64,000 nucleotides of DNA from Proteiniclasticum sediminis (GTDB lineage Bacteria > Bacillota > Clostridia > Clostridiales > Clostridiaceae): NCBI RefSeq assembly GCF_018128025.1, contig NZ_JAGSCS010000007.1, forward strand, positions 1-64,000, written 5' to 3'. Numbering within the stretch: the first letter of the stretch is position 1; every line of letters begins with the position of its first letter. The translations under genes and the position numbers were made by a program. The notes under the pieces were generated by a model. It worked only from the letters and a program-made list of their open reading frames with translations, did not search any database and was not told the origin of the DNA. Below are positions 25,516 through 33,993 of the stretch, in pieces.

Positions 25516-26352
25516 ATGAATTTGAATCTGCTGTCTTCCCCCCGGGAGCTCATCCGGGAACGTAAATCCACAAGAACCTATAGCCCCCGTCCGCTGGAAC
25601 CGGAAAAGAAGGAGCTCCTGGAGCGCTTTCTAGAGGAGCAAACCGTCAGGAGCGGCCTTCGCGGCCGGTTTGTGCTCCTGGACACCCTGGGGGAGGGGAA
25701 ACAGAAAATGGGCACCTATGGCTTCATCACCGGGGCCACCACCTACGTGGCGGGCATCCTTCACCAGGAGGAGACCGATGCGGTGCGCTTTGGCGAAGTC
25801 TTTGAGACCATCATTCTCTATGCCACCTCCCTGGGACTCCAGACCTGCTGGCTGGGAGGAACCTTTCAGCGGGAGGCCTTTGCCCGGTCCCTGAAGCTGG
25901 AAGAAGGGGAAAGGCTTCCCATCATCTCCCCTGTGGGCTACGGCCAGGAGAGTCCCCGCCTGGGTGAAACGATCCTTCGAAGCGCCATCGGCGCCAACGG
26001 TCGAAAATCCTGGGACAAGCTCTTCTTCCATGAAAGCGAAGAGGTTTCCCTGACCAAGGGGGAGGCCGGCGCCTATGCCGAAGTCCTGGAAATGGTCCGC
26101 CTTTGTCCTTCCGCGTCCAATAAGCAGCCCTGGCGCGTCGTCATGGACCATGACTGTTTCCGCTTCTATCTTGCCCGGACCCCTGGCTATGGCGTCACGG
26201 GTTTTGATCTGCAGAAAAACGACCTGGGCATCGCCAAATGCCATTTTGAACTGGCTGCCCGGGATCTGGGGCTCAAGGGAGAATGGCTGGTGGAGGCACA
26301 GGCTCCCTCAGGACCAGGCGAGTATCTCTTCACCTGGCGGATGAACGCCTAG
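25516..26352 (+). CDS. Nitroreductase-family flavoprotein (TM1586-like)
   Basis: The 278-residue protein fits the group of single-chain, duplicated nitroreductase-fold proteins typified by Thermotoga TM1586. RERKSTRTYSPRPLEP at the N-terminus is the FMN phosphate-binding Arg/Ser region. TSLGLQTCWLGGTF and the later LCPSASNKQPWRVV are the second signature blocks. Such proteins bind FMN and reduce unknown substrates with NAD(P)H. AAAGGAA precedes the ATG. The gene stands between two terminators, so it is a single-gene unit. Function beyond flavin-dependent reduction is not inferable. Confidence 0.82.
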   Translation: MNLNLLSSPRELIRERKSTRTYSPRPLEPEKKELLERFLEEQTVRSGLRGRFVLLDTLGEGKQKMGTYGFITGATTYVAGILHQEETDAVRFGEVFETIILYATSLGLQTCWLGGTFQREAFARSLKLEEGERLPIISPVGYGQESPRLGETILRSAIGANGRKSWDKLFFHESEEVSLTKGEAGAYAEVLEMVRLCPSASNKQPWRVVMDHDCFRFYLARTPGYGVTGFDLQKNDLGIAKCHFELAARDLGLKGEWLVEAQAPSGPGEYLFTWRMNA

Positions 26353-26422
26353 CAAAGAGACCGCTTCTGGAAAGATCGCCTTCTTCAAGACCTCTTCATT
26401 GAGGGAGTATACTTAAGGATGA

Positions 26423-26479
26423 ACCCCTCCGAAGAAAGGTGAAGCATGGCTGCGCCTTTATCGGAGGGGTATTATTTTT
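26423..26479 (+). terminator. Terminator after the nitroreductase gene
   Basis: ACCCCTCCGA (26423-26432) and TCGGAGGGGT (26461-26470) pair perfectly, with an inner AAAGG/CCTTT stem. TATTATTTTT follows on the plus strand. Confidence 0.85.
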
Positions 26480-26480
26480 G

Positions 26481-28631
26481 TCAGTAACGCTGAAAGAGGG
26501 ACTGGAGGAGGGGGTAGCTTTCTTTCAGCCGCTCCTTCACCTGGGGCTCATTCCATTCCGTCCAGGTATAGAAGGGAAGAGGCTCCGAAAGGCTAGGGCT
26601 GAGGGCCTTGGCGGGAAGGGCAGTGAGCTCTTTACCGGTTTGGGCCAGGACGAGGAGCTGGATCCCCTCGATATTCTTTCGGCTGGCCAGGCCGTCCTTC
26701 TGGAAGTCCCCCTGGACCTCCAAGGTGCTGGGATCGGTGAAGCCCAGGAGGAGCCAGGGAAGGCGAATCTCCAGGAAAGCCTGGTCCTCCTTGAAGCAAT
26801 AATCTGCCAGGGAGTCATAGTCCGGGCTCTCCGGATTGGCGTTGCCTTGGCGGAGGAGTCCCGTCTCATCATCTTTGTAGGGGACTTGGAGCCCCGTGGC
26901 GGGAATAGTCAGGGCCTTGTTCAGGGGAAGCATGATGGGACTGAAGATACCGGAGTCAGGCACCGCAGCATCCTCGTCCTCGGGGATCAAGCCCAGGATC
27001 TTTCCATACTGGTAGTGGTAAACGTCGCTGTAGCGATCCACCGTCACCCGGGAAATACCATCTCTTTGTACTGTGATCCGAAAATCCGCCCCCAAGGGGA
27101 GGGAAAGCCCCAGATCCTTCAGATTTTGGTTGCCCACTCCGGGGAGGTTGTCCAGGAGAATTTCCAGGGTTTCCGGCCAGGGTCTGGCGGGGTTCCCCTG
27201 GATCCCCAGATAGAGATACCGCTCGTCATGGTCCACATAGAGGGCTTGGAGGTCCTTCGTCCCGTCTTTTTCCAGAAACAGGGGTTCACCCCAGTCACCT
27301 TTTTCCCCGTCCACCCGAATCTTGTGGCGGTCAAAGCTGAGGATGCCGAACTGCTGCTCGTTGGTCTGGGCATTGGACCAGTAGGGACGTCGGTCCGGAT
27401 TGTCCAGATCCATGGTGTTCCAGGTTCGTTTAAACCATTCGTCCTGCCAGGAGAAGATGAGGCCGCCCATATAGCCATAGTGGACGATGTCCTCATAGAG
27501 GCCCGCCACGATTTCTCCCTGTTCCTTTTCGGTCATGAAGCCCTGATTCTTTCCGTGAACATTTTCATGGGTGAGTCCCCGGGAGGAGGGGATGCCGAAC
27601 TCGGCCACCAGCACCGGGATGCTGTGGGCGTCCCGCAGGTCCTTCAGGTAGCCGGCATAGCTGTTCTTTTCGCCTCGCCAGTCGAGAAACTCCGTATACT
27701 TCGGGTCATAGTTCTGAAAATCAGGATAATAGGGATAAATATGGTAGGAGGCAAAATAGCCCGTGGGGGAGTTCTTCAATTTTAGGTGCTGGGGATTCAC
27801 CGTGACCAGATCTTCCTGGTCAAAGGGCTCGTAGGGGTGGGACAGAAGATCCGTACTCACCCAGTTGGTAAAACTCACGGGTCGGGACCAGCCATAGGTC
27901 TTTTTCTCCGTGGTCAGGGTATGCTCCAGCATCTGGGCCAGCCACACCTCAAAGGGTGAAGCCCCTTCGGTGTAGACATGGTCTCCGGAAAAGGCCGTCT
28001 GGTCCGGGTGGGTCCTATTCACCGAATCCACCATATCCGGCAGCCACTCGATGCCCAGGATCCAGCCCAGGACATAGGGGGAAACATCGGCGGTGTAGGT
28101 TCCGGAGGCGTGGCCGGGCCGCGTGGGGATGACGGCATTTCCGTGGATGACATCCACCATGGCGGAAATGTCCCCTTTGAAGGCTTCCGTGGACTCTTCC
28201 GGGTAGACGTCCAGATTTTCTGTCAGGGGGCCTTCATCGATCCAGACCCCCTGGAAGAGGTAGATCTTCTTTTTGTGGGTGGTGTTGTAGTGGAGAAGGG
28301 CCTCATAGAAGGCCGGAGGATGGAGGGTGTAAGTCCGGATGGTGTTGGCGTTCATGGCGCCGATCATCTCCAGCCAGCGGCTGTATTCTCCGGCGGAAAT
28401 TCCTGCCTCTCCCGGCCAGGTGCCCGGACGGGTCATGCCCAGATTGACACCCTTGACCAGAAGATCGTTCCAGCGCCCGTCCTCCAGCACCTGGAAACGG
28501 TCCCCCACGACCCGGGAGGAGAAGAAAAAATTTTCCTGAGAAGCAACCTCAGGGGGATAGGTCCGGCAGGTGGCCGGAAGAAGGAGGGCCAGGAGAACCA
28601 GACTCCAGGCCAGGATTCGTTTTATCGTCAT
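26481..28631 (-). CDS. Secreted glycoside-hydrolase-like protein with C-terminal carbohydrate-binding-like domain
   Basis: The 716-residue protein begins with a signal peptide (about 1-22; the cysteine in LLLPATC is not a canonical lipobox). A TIM-barrel region of the GH2/GH5 superfamily spans about 40-420. Candidate acid/base and nucleophile residues are GWILGIEW and LVAEFGIPSSRG, and GLIFSWQDEWFK fits the barrel end. A beta-rich C-terminal part from about 440 (VDGEKGDWGEP, YLYLGIQG) resembles CBM9/DOMON-like carbohydrate-binding modules. It is transcribed divergently from a HEAT-protein/GT2 synthase operon with overlapping promoters. It is therefore likely a hydrolase or remodelling enzyme for the polysaccharide made by that synthase. 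Substrate unknown. Confidence 0.72.
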   Translation of the reverse strand: MTIKRILAWSLVLLALLLPATCRTYPPEVASQENFFFSSRVVGDRFQVLEDGRWNDLLVKGVNLGMTRPGTWPGEAGISAGEYSRWLEMIGAMNANTIRTYTLHPPAFYEALLHYNTTHKKKIYLFQGVWIDEGPLTENLDVYPEESTEAFKGDISAMVDVIHGNAVIPTRPGHASGTYTADVSPYVLGWILGIEWLPDMVDSVNRTHPDQTAFSGDHVYTEGASPFEVWLAQMLEHTLTTEKKTYGWSRPVSFTNWVSTDLLSHPYEPFDQEDLVTVNPQHLKLKNSPTGYFASYHIYPYYPDFQNYDPKYTEFLDWRGEKNSYAGYLKDLRDAHSIPVLVAEFGIPSSRGLTHENVHGKNQGFMTEKEQGEIVAGLYEDIVHYGYMGGLIFSWQDEWFKRTWNTMDLDNPDRRPYWSNAQTNEQQFGILSFDRHKIRVDGEKGDWGEPLFLEKDGTKDLQALYVDHDERYLYLGIQGNPARPWPETLEILLDNLPGVGNQNLKDLGLSLPLGADFRITVQRDGISRVTVDRYSDVYHYQYGKILGLIPEDEDAAVPDSGIFSPIMLPLNKALTIPATGLQVPYKDDETGLLRQGNANPESPDYDSLADYCFKEDQAFLEIRLPWLLLGFTDPSTLEVQGDFQKDGLASRKNIEGIQLLVLAQTGKELTALPAKALSPSLSEPLPFYTWTEWNEPQVKERLKESYPLLQSLFQRY

Positions 28632-28666
28632 TGCTGCCTCGCTTTATCCCCTGTTCCCAGGGGTTA

Positions 28667-28720
28667 TTGTCATTTTACTCATTTTACTCTATCATAGAGG
28701 GGAATGTTTTTAAACTTCAA
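28667..28720. promoter_or_regulatory. Overlapping divergent promoters of the polysaccharide module
   Basis: Plus strand: TTGTCA (28667-28672), 17 bases, TATCAT (28690-28695). Minus strand: TTGAAG (28715-28720), 18 bases, TATGAT (28691-28696). The two -10 boxes lie on top of each other, so polymerase can occupy only one direction at a time. A direct repeat of ATTTTACTC (28672-28680 and 28681-28689) fills the plus-strand spacer and could bind a regulator. A CCCCTG-ttcc-CAGGGG hairpin lies in the minus-strand leader. Confidence 0.65.
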
Positions 28721-28758
28721 TATGGAAGAATTATTTAAAAATAGCAGGATGGTATTTT

Positions 28759-29910
28759 ATGCTGATTGAACTGATTCTTGTGGGCGTGGCCGGGATGGCC
28801 CTGGTGAACGGTCTTTTGTTTACTTTAGTCCTCCTGAATAAACTTCAAAAAAAGAAACGAAAAAAACACGCCGATGAGATCCGGGCTGCCTTTGCCATAA
28901 AGGTGGCGGATCATGTGGCGGGCGTCCATGGAGAGATTCCTTTGCCGGCGGGGAAAAAGGAAACGGAGATCCTGAAGGATGTCCTCCTGGAGGCCTTTGA
29001 CCGGGCTGAACCCAAGGACCGGGAAAAGCTCCTGAACATGGCCCGGGTGTCGGGCATCGTCATGGCGGAACTGAAGGAACTGCAAAGTCACCAGGATTCC
29101 CGAAAGGCCATTGCCGCCTATACCTTAGGCGTCATGCGGGCACCGGAGGCCCTGGAAAGTCTTCTGCGGGTGAGAACGGAAAACCGGGAGCTCACCCAGT
29201 GTGTGGCGCGAGCCATTATCCTCATCAGCGGTACCCGATACCTCAGTGAAGTGCTGAAAGCCCTGGGGGCCACAGCCCTTCCCCAGAAGGCCATGGCCCT
29301 GGAACTTTTGTCTCTCATCGAAGAGGATCTTTATCCCAAGATGAGCACCTACCTGAAGGATACGGATGTCTCCAAGCGGATCCTGGCCCTGGAGGCCTTG
29401 GGCTCCCGCGCCGATGAGCGGGTATACCCCTTTGTGGTGGAGGAGCTGAACTCCCCGGACAAGGAAGTCCGGCTGGCAGCGCTTAAAGCCCTCATGGGCC
29501 TTAAGGGCGCAGCGCGTCCGGAGGTCCGGGAGAAGATCCATATCCTCGGGCAGGACCCAGCCTGGGAAGTCCGGGCCTTCACGGCGAAAGCCCTGGGGGC
29601 TTCCCCCGGGGTGGGGTATGGGGCCATTCACCTGCTCCAGAAGATGCTGGAGGATCCCAACTGGATGGTGCGGTTCAACGCCTCAGAAAGTCTCCTGGCC
29701 CAGGGGGAAATGGGGGTTGTGGCCCTGGCGGAGACCCTTTTCTCCCCGGACCGGTTCGCCAAGGATCGCGCCTGGGATGTCCTATCCCGGGAACTGACCC
29801 TTTATGATCTGAATCAGCGGATCGCAGGGTTTAAAACCAAGGACTATATTCTGGATAAACTGCAGCAATTTGGGCAGGCCCGAAAGGAGATGACCATCCT
29901 TGACGCTTAG
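28759..29910 (+). CDS. Membrane-anchored HEAT-repeat protein
   Basis: The 383-residue protein starts with one membrane helix (about 3-27) and a very basic stretch KLQKKKRKKH, placing the rest in the cytoplasm. From about residue 100 to 345 it has HEAT-like helical repeats such as LESLLRVRTENRELTQCVARAI, SKRILALEALGSRADERVYP, DKEVRLAALKALMGLKGAARP and EVRAFTAKALGASPGVG. Such repeats are protein-binding scaffolds. It overlaps the GT2 synthase gene by 11 bases and shares the promoter, so it most likely works as a membrane partner or regulator of the synthase. No known family name is claimed. Confidence 0.75.
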   Translation: MLIELILVGVAGMALVNGLLFTLVLLNKLQKKKRKKHADEIRAAFAIKVADHVAGVHGEIPLPAGKKETEILKDVLLEAFDRAEPKDREKLLNMARVSGIVMAELKELQSHQDSRKAIAAYTLGVMRAPEALESLLRVRTENRELTQCVARAIILISGTRYLSEVLKALGATALPQKAMALELLSLIEEDLYPKMSTYLKDTDVSKRILALEALGSRADERVYPFVVEELNSPDKEVRLAALKALMGLKGAARPEVREKIHILGQDPAWEVRAFTAKALGASPGVGYGAIHLLQKMLEDPNWMVRFNASESLLAQGEMGVVALAETLFSPDRFAKDRAWDVLSRELTLYDLNQRIAGFKTKDYILDKLQQFGQARKEMTILDA

Positions 29911-31333
29911 AACTTTCTTGGAGGACCTGGTCCTCTTCTACAACCATTTTTCCCTTTACTATCTTCTGGTGATCAACGCCGTGAACACCGTTTTGTTTGT
30001 GCTGGCCGTCCGGGGAATCCGGCAGTACCGCAAGAAGCGGAAAAACTGGCCTTATCAGAAGATGATCTCCTCCATCCATGTGCCGCCGGTGTCCATCCTG
30101 GTGCCCTGCTACAATGAGGAGAAAACCATCGTGGACAATGTGGAGTCCCTCCTCAGCATTGAGTACAGCGAGTTTGAAATTCTGGTGGTCAATGACGGCA
30201 GTCAGGACCATTCCCTGAAGAAGCTCATCCTGGCCTTTGACCTGAAAAAGCTGGACAGCCCCTACAAGAAGGAGATACCCACGGCGAAGGTCCGGGGAAT
30301 CTACCAGTCGGCCTCCCGGCCACGGCTGAAAGTGGTGGACAAGGAGAACGGCGGCAAGGCCGACGCCCTCAATGCGGGGATCAACATCTGCCGATACCCC
30401 CTCTTCACCGCCATTGACGCGGACTCCATCCTGGAGAAGAGCTCCCTCATGAAGGTAATCCGGCCCTTCATCGATGAACCCGACAAAGTGGCCGTCACCG
30501 GGGGCATCGTCCGGGTGGTCAACGGTTCCAAGATCCACGAGGGATTCATCGAGGAGGTGGGCCTTTCCCGGAAGCCTTTGGCCATCTTCCAGACCATCGA
30601 GTACCTTCGGGCCTTCCTCTTCGGCCGCATGGGCTGGAGCGAGTTGGACAGCCTTCTCATCGTCTCCGGGGCCTTCGGGGTTTTCCGAAAGAGCATCGTG
30701 CTCCAGGTGGGGGGCTACACCCATGATACCATCGGCGAAGACATGGAGCTGATCTTAAAGATCCATCGCCATCTCCTGGAGGAGAAGAAGGATTACCGCA
30801 TTGTCTTTGTCCCGGATCCTGTGTGCTGGACCCAGGCACCGGAGGATGTTCGGTCCCTCCGGGGTCAGCGGATCCGCTGGCATCGGGGACTCATGGATTC
30901 CCTGCTGAATAACCGCGGCATGCTTTTCCGCCCCAAATATGGCGTCGTGGGTATGCTGGCGCTGCCCTACTACTGGCTCATCGAGATGATCGGCCCCATC
31001 ATTGAAATCCTGGGTTATGTCTCGGTGCTGGCTTCCTATTTCCTGGGCCTTCTCCATGTGGAGTTTGCCCTGATCTACTTCACCTTTGCCGTGCTTTACG
31101 GAATCTTCCTCTCCCTAACCTCGGTGATGCTGGAGGAGTACAACTTCATGAAGTACGAAAAGGTCTCCGACTATCTCCTCATGGCCCTCTATGCCGTCTT
31201 GGAGAACTTCGGATACCGCCAGTGGACCACCTGGTGGCGGTTCCGGGCCTTTTTCGGGTACCGGAGACGAAAAAATTCCTGGGGGAAAGTCCAGCGGCAG
31301 GTCTTTACGGAAGGGGCCGCGGAGAGTCCCTGA
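29900..31333 (+). CDS. Processive family 2 glycosyltransferase (polysaccharide synthase)
   Basis: The 477-residue membrane GT2 enzyme has an N-terminal helix (about 20-40). The GT-A domain shows VPCYNEEKTI, VVNDGSQD (Asp99), DAD (173-175), GED (279-281) and the processive-synthase signature QRIRW (323-327). Three to four C-terminal helices (about 345-430) complete it. These features are those of PgaC, hyaluronan and cellulose synthases that couple polymerisation to export. It starts at TTG with AAAGGAGA upstream, inside the end of the HEAT gene. The donor sugar cannot be read. No BcsB, PgaA/B or c-di-GMP PilZ domain is seen nearby. Confidence 0.85.
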   Translation: MTLRTFLEDLVLFYNHFSLYYLLVINAVNTVLFVLAVRGIRQYRKKRKNWPYQKMISSIHVPPVSILVPCYNEEKTIVDNVESLLSIEYSEFEILVVNDGSQDHSLKKLILAFDLKKLDSPYKKEIPTAKVRGIYQSASRPRLKVVDKENGGKADALNAGINICRYPLFTAIDADSILEKSSLMKVIRPFIDEPDKVAVTGGIVRVVNGSKIHEGFIEEVGLSRKPLAIFQTIEYLRAFLFGRMGWSELDSLLIVSGAFGVFRKSIVLQVGGYTHDTIGEDMELILKIHRHLLEEKKDYRIVFVPDPVCWTQAPEDVRSLRGQRIRWHRGLMDSLLNNRGMLFRPKYGVVGMLALPYYWLIEMIGPIIEILGYVSVLASYFLGLLHVEFALIYFTFAVLYGIFLSLTSVMLEEYNFMKYEKVSDYLLMALYAVLENFGYRQWTTWWRFRAFFGYRRRKNSWGKVQRQVFTEGAAESP

Positions 31334-31361
31334 TCCGCGAAACCATCCTTTTCTGCAATTC

Positions 31362-31387
31362 GCCGTTTCTTCGGAAACGGCTTTTTT
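31362..31387 (+). terminator. Terminator of the HEAT-GT2 operon
   Basis: GCCGTTTC-ttcg-GAAACGGC followed by six T bases: a textbook UUCG-loop intrinsic terminator. Confidence 0.93.
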
Positions 31388-31455
31388 CATGGGCATTTAT
31401 CTGTTAGAAAAACGAAAAATCAGGACAGTTTTTTTCTCCTACGGTTCTTTTCCCC

Positions 31456-31485
31456 TTGCGAAGGCCCGGGGGAGAGGGGTAGAAT
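31456..31485 (+). promoter_or_regulatory. Promoter of the fetAB operon
   Basis: TTGCGA (31456-31461) and TAGAAT (31480-31485) are 18 bases apart, about 35 bases upstream of the fetA start. Confidence 0.6.
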
Positions 31486-31519
31486 AAATCCCAACGACAA
31501 CCGCAAAAGGAGGAGCGTC

Positions 31520-32149
31520 ATGACCACGCTGTTTGAACTTCAAGAGGTCCGCTTTGGCGGGATTTTAAGCTATCCCAACCTGACGGTAAGGGAAGGGGGC
31601 TTTACCTTCATCCAGGGCGAAAGTGGAGCGGGTAAGAGCACCTTACTGAAGCTCTTTAACGGAAGCCTTCCCCTGGAATCCGGGAATCTCCGGTATCGGG
31701 GAAAAGATCTCCAGGAATGGGATACCATCGCCCTGCGCCGGGAAGTGCTCCTGGTGGGGCAGACCGTGTATCTTTTTGAGGAGACTATTCGGGAGAATTT
31801 CCGGGAATACTATGCCTACCGGGATCTTCCGGCTCCCAGCGAGGAGCTCATGACCCGGTTTCTTCGGCTCTGCCAGGCGGATTTCCCTTTGGATACCGCC
31901 GCTGCCACCATGTCCGGCGGTGAACGGCAGAGAGTCTACATCGCCATCTGTCTTTCCTTCGGCCCCTCCGTGGTCCTTTTGGATGAACCCACCTCGGCTC
32001 TGGACGAAGGCACAGCTCAGCGGCTCATGACCGGACTGAAGGCCCATGGGGAAAAGGAAGGGATCACCTTCATCGTGGTGAGCCATGATCAGGCCCTGAC
32101 GGAAGCCTTTGCTGATGAACGCATTCTACTGGAAGGGAGGGAACGCTGA
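31520..32149 (+). CDS. fetA: FetA-like ABC transporter ATPase
   Basis: This 209-residue ABC ATPase has Walker A GESGAGKST (about 34-42), Q-loop VGQTVYLFE, signature MSGGERQRV, Walker B VVLLDEPTSALDEG and the switch His in VVSHD. The stop overlaps the start of a UPF0014 permease by one base. That pairing identifies the FetAB system, which in E. coli exports iron and lowers oxidative stress. A ribosome site GGAGG precedes the ATG. A different metal or substrate in this clade cannot be excluded. Confidence 0.85.
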   Translation: MTTLFELQEVRFGGILSYPNLTVREGGFTFIQGESGAGKSTLLKLFNGSLPLESGNLRYRGKDLQEWDTIALRREVLLVGQTVYLFEETIRENFREYYAYRDLPAPSEELMTRFLRLCQADFPLDTAAATMSGGERQRVYIAICLSFGPSVVLLDEPTSALDEGTAQRLMTGLKAHGEKEGITFIVVSHDQALTEAFADERILLEGRER

Positions 32150-32922
32150 TGGCTGGTGCTGTGGAAATCAATCTCGTTCAGTTTTCCCTGATCTATGTTC
32201 TTCTTCTGGTGGTGCTCTTTCTCATGCGAAAGAGTAAAATTAGCCAAACAAAGCTTCTCCTACTCGCCAGCTTCCGCATGACGGTGCAGCTGGTACTGGC
32301 GGGGCTGGTCCTCACCTACATCTTTAAAAATCCCCACCCGGTCTTCACGGTACTGTATCTTCTTTCCATGACCACCTTCGCCACGGCCCGGGTACTGAAG
32401 AAAAATCCCGGACTCAATCCGAAGTTCAAACTGGCCATTGCGGCCTCCTTAGCCGGAGCAGGCTCCCTCATTGTCCTCTTTTTCGTGGAGGTGGTGGTGG
32501 GCATGAACTTTTTCAATCCCCAGTACACCATCCCCTTAAGCGGTATGATCTTCGGCAATGCCATGACGGGGCTGACGTTAGCGCTGAAGACCTTCACGGA
32601 TCATCTGAAGTCCCAGCGAAACCGCATCGACACCCTCATCAACCTGGGGGTCACCCCCAGGAAAATCCTCCTGCCCTTTGTGAATCAGGCCCTGGAGACG
32701 GCGCTTCTGCCCACCATGAACTCCATGCTGGGCATGGGAATCATTTCCCTCCCGGGGATGATGACGGGTCAGATCCTGTCGGGGACGCTGCCCATGACGG
32801 CCATTCTCTACCAGATTGCCATCATGATTGCCATCACCACGGTGGTCTGTCTCACGTCCTTCAGCGCCCTTTATTTTGGGTACCATACGCTTTATAATGA
32901 ACGGAATCAGATTTTATTTTAA
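32149..32922 (+). CDS. fetB: FetB-like (UPF0014) iron-export ABC permease
   Basis: The 257-residue permease has six to seven hydrophobic segments. The UPF0014 signature regions are KLLLLASFRMTVQLVLAG, SGMIFGNAMTGLTLAL and GMGIISLPGMMTGQILSG, with an FVNQALETALLPTMNSM stretch between. It forms the membrane part of the FetAB transporter with the preceding ATPase. Together with the CadA-, NiCo- and Mn-controlled genes further on, it is one of several metal-efflux candidates in the window. There is no iron-box that I can recognise upstream. Confidence 0.88.
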   Translation: MAGAVEINLVQFSLIYVLLLVVLFLMRKSKISQTKLLLLASFRMTVQLVLAGLVLTYIFKNPHPVFTVLYLLSMTTFATARVLKKNPGLNPKFKLAIAASLAGAGSLIVLFFVEVVVGMNFFNPQYTIPLSGMIFGNAMTGLTLALKTFTDHLKSQRNRIDTLINLGVTPRKILLPFVNQALETALLPTMNSMLGMGIISLPGMMTGQILSGTLPMTAILYQIAIMIAITTVVCLTSFSALYFGYHTLYNERNQILF

Positions 32923-32957
32923 GTCCAATGCATCATCGGAAAGGAGGCTCCCCCATC

Positions 32958-33749
32958 ATGGATGAGGAGCAAAAAATCACCGAATCTTCCAATGCAGAAG
33001 CCTGGAAGGATAAGTCCTACGACGCCTGGGTCCTGAAGTACGGCCCGGCTCCGGCGGTGGCTAAAAGGATCCGCCAGAATCCCGCCCGAACCCTGGGCGT
33101 TCTCCGGGAGGTCTTGGGGGATCCCCAGGGCCGAAAAATGGCCAATCTCATGGGATCTCATGGCATGAAAGCTGTGGCGGTCGCCTGCCTGGGCGCCCAG
33201 GCGACGGTCTTTGACTTTTCCGAGGGAAACCGCCGCTATGCATTGGAACTGGCGGAAGCTGCCGGAGTTTCCCTTCGCTATGTCCTGGCCGATGTGGTGC
33301 GCCTTCCTCAGAAAGAGCTCACGGGGGACTACGATGTGGTCCTGGCGGAAATGGGGATTCTCCACTACTTTTCTGATCTTTCCCCCTTCATGGCCACGGT
33401 CCGGGAACTTCTTTCCCCCGGGGGGCACTTCATTCTTCGGGATTTCCATCCGGTAACCACGAAGCTGATTTCATCCAAAGGCTCCACGGCGAAGGTGCGA
33501 AAGCACAAGGTGGACGGAGACTACTTCGATACTTCTCTAACCCAGACTCCCGTCTCCTTTGCCAAGTACCTCCAGGATGACACGGCAAAACCCGTGCTTC
33601 TTAGAAAGTGGACCCTGGGGGAAGTGGTCACGGCGGTGGCCCAGGCAGGGCTCCATGTGGAAATGCTTCTGGAGGAGCCTAATCTTTCCGGTGAGGCCTT
33701 TGACAAGGGAATTCCCAAGACCTTCACCCTGGTGGCCCGGAAGCTCTAG
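32958..33749 (+). CDS. SAM-dependent methyltransferase
   Basis: The 263-residue protein looks like a class I methyltransferase. A SAM-binding strand is visible as KAVAVACLGAQATVFDFSEGN, then LRYVLADVVRLP, YDVVLAEMGILHYFSDLSPF, and LLSPGGHFILRDFHP. The glycine-rich loop GSHGMKAVA is a non-standard form of motif I. The ATG at 32958 has AAAGGAGG upstream and is preferred to an earlier in-frame ATG at 32928, which lies only 6 bases after the fetB stop. It may be co-transcribed with fetAB since no terminator separates them. Small-molecule versus RNA substrate cannot be told. Confidence 0.8.
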   Translation: MDEEQKITESSNAEAWKDKSYDAWVLKYGPAPAVAKRIRQNPARTLGVLREVLGDPQGRKMANLMGSHGMKAVAVACLGAQATVFDFSEGNRRYALELAEAAGVSLRYVLADVVRLPQKELTGDYDVVLAEMGILHYFSDLSPFMATVRELLSPGGHFILRDFHPVTTKLISSKGSTAKVRKHKVDGDYFDTSLTQTPVSFAKYLQDDTAKPVLLRKWTLGEVVTAVAQAGLHVEMLLEEPNLSGEAFDKGIPKTFTLVARKL

Positions 33750-33779
33750 AAAAAAAGACTAACAATTCGCCTGGAGATA

Positions 33780-33913
33780 TGGTATACTTGTCAGGCAACT
33801 TTCCAGGTAGTGACCAGTCGTGTTGTCCTCACAAAGGAGAATTCTTGGATTTGGTCCTCCAGGAACAAACATCGGACTCGAACAGAGAACGCGTTGAGCT
33901 GTTCTCTTTTTTT
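33780..33913 (+). promoter_or_regulatory. Helicase leader with extended -10 promoter and intrinsic terminator
   Basis: TGG-TATACT (33780-33788) is an extended -10 promoter with a poor -35 box. The transcript then runs about 90 bases to AGAGAAC (33884-33890) / GTTCTCT (33901-33907) with a run of seven T bases to 33913. This terminator is 80 bases before the helicase start codon and after the promoter, so expression must depend on read-through. The region between shows pairing potential but no known riboswitch class. Confidence 0.6.
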
Positions 33914-33993
33914 ATCCGTTCCGGGAGTATACCCAAGACCGAGAGTTGACATTAACTGTCATGGACGAAAACGTCATGCCAAAGGAGACACTA

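Noticed and set aside
26439-27785. 448-codon plus-strand frame opposite the glycosidase-like gene
   Set aside because: The minus-strand product has a signal peptide and family motifs; the plus-strand product shows none, and it would start inside the nitroreductase terminator.
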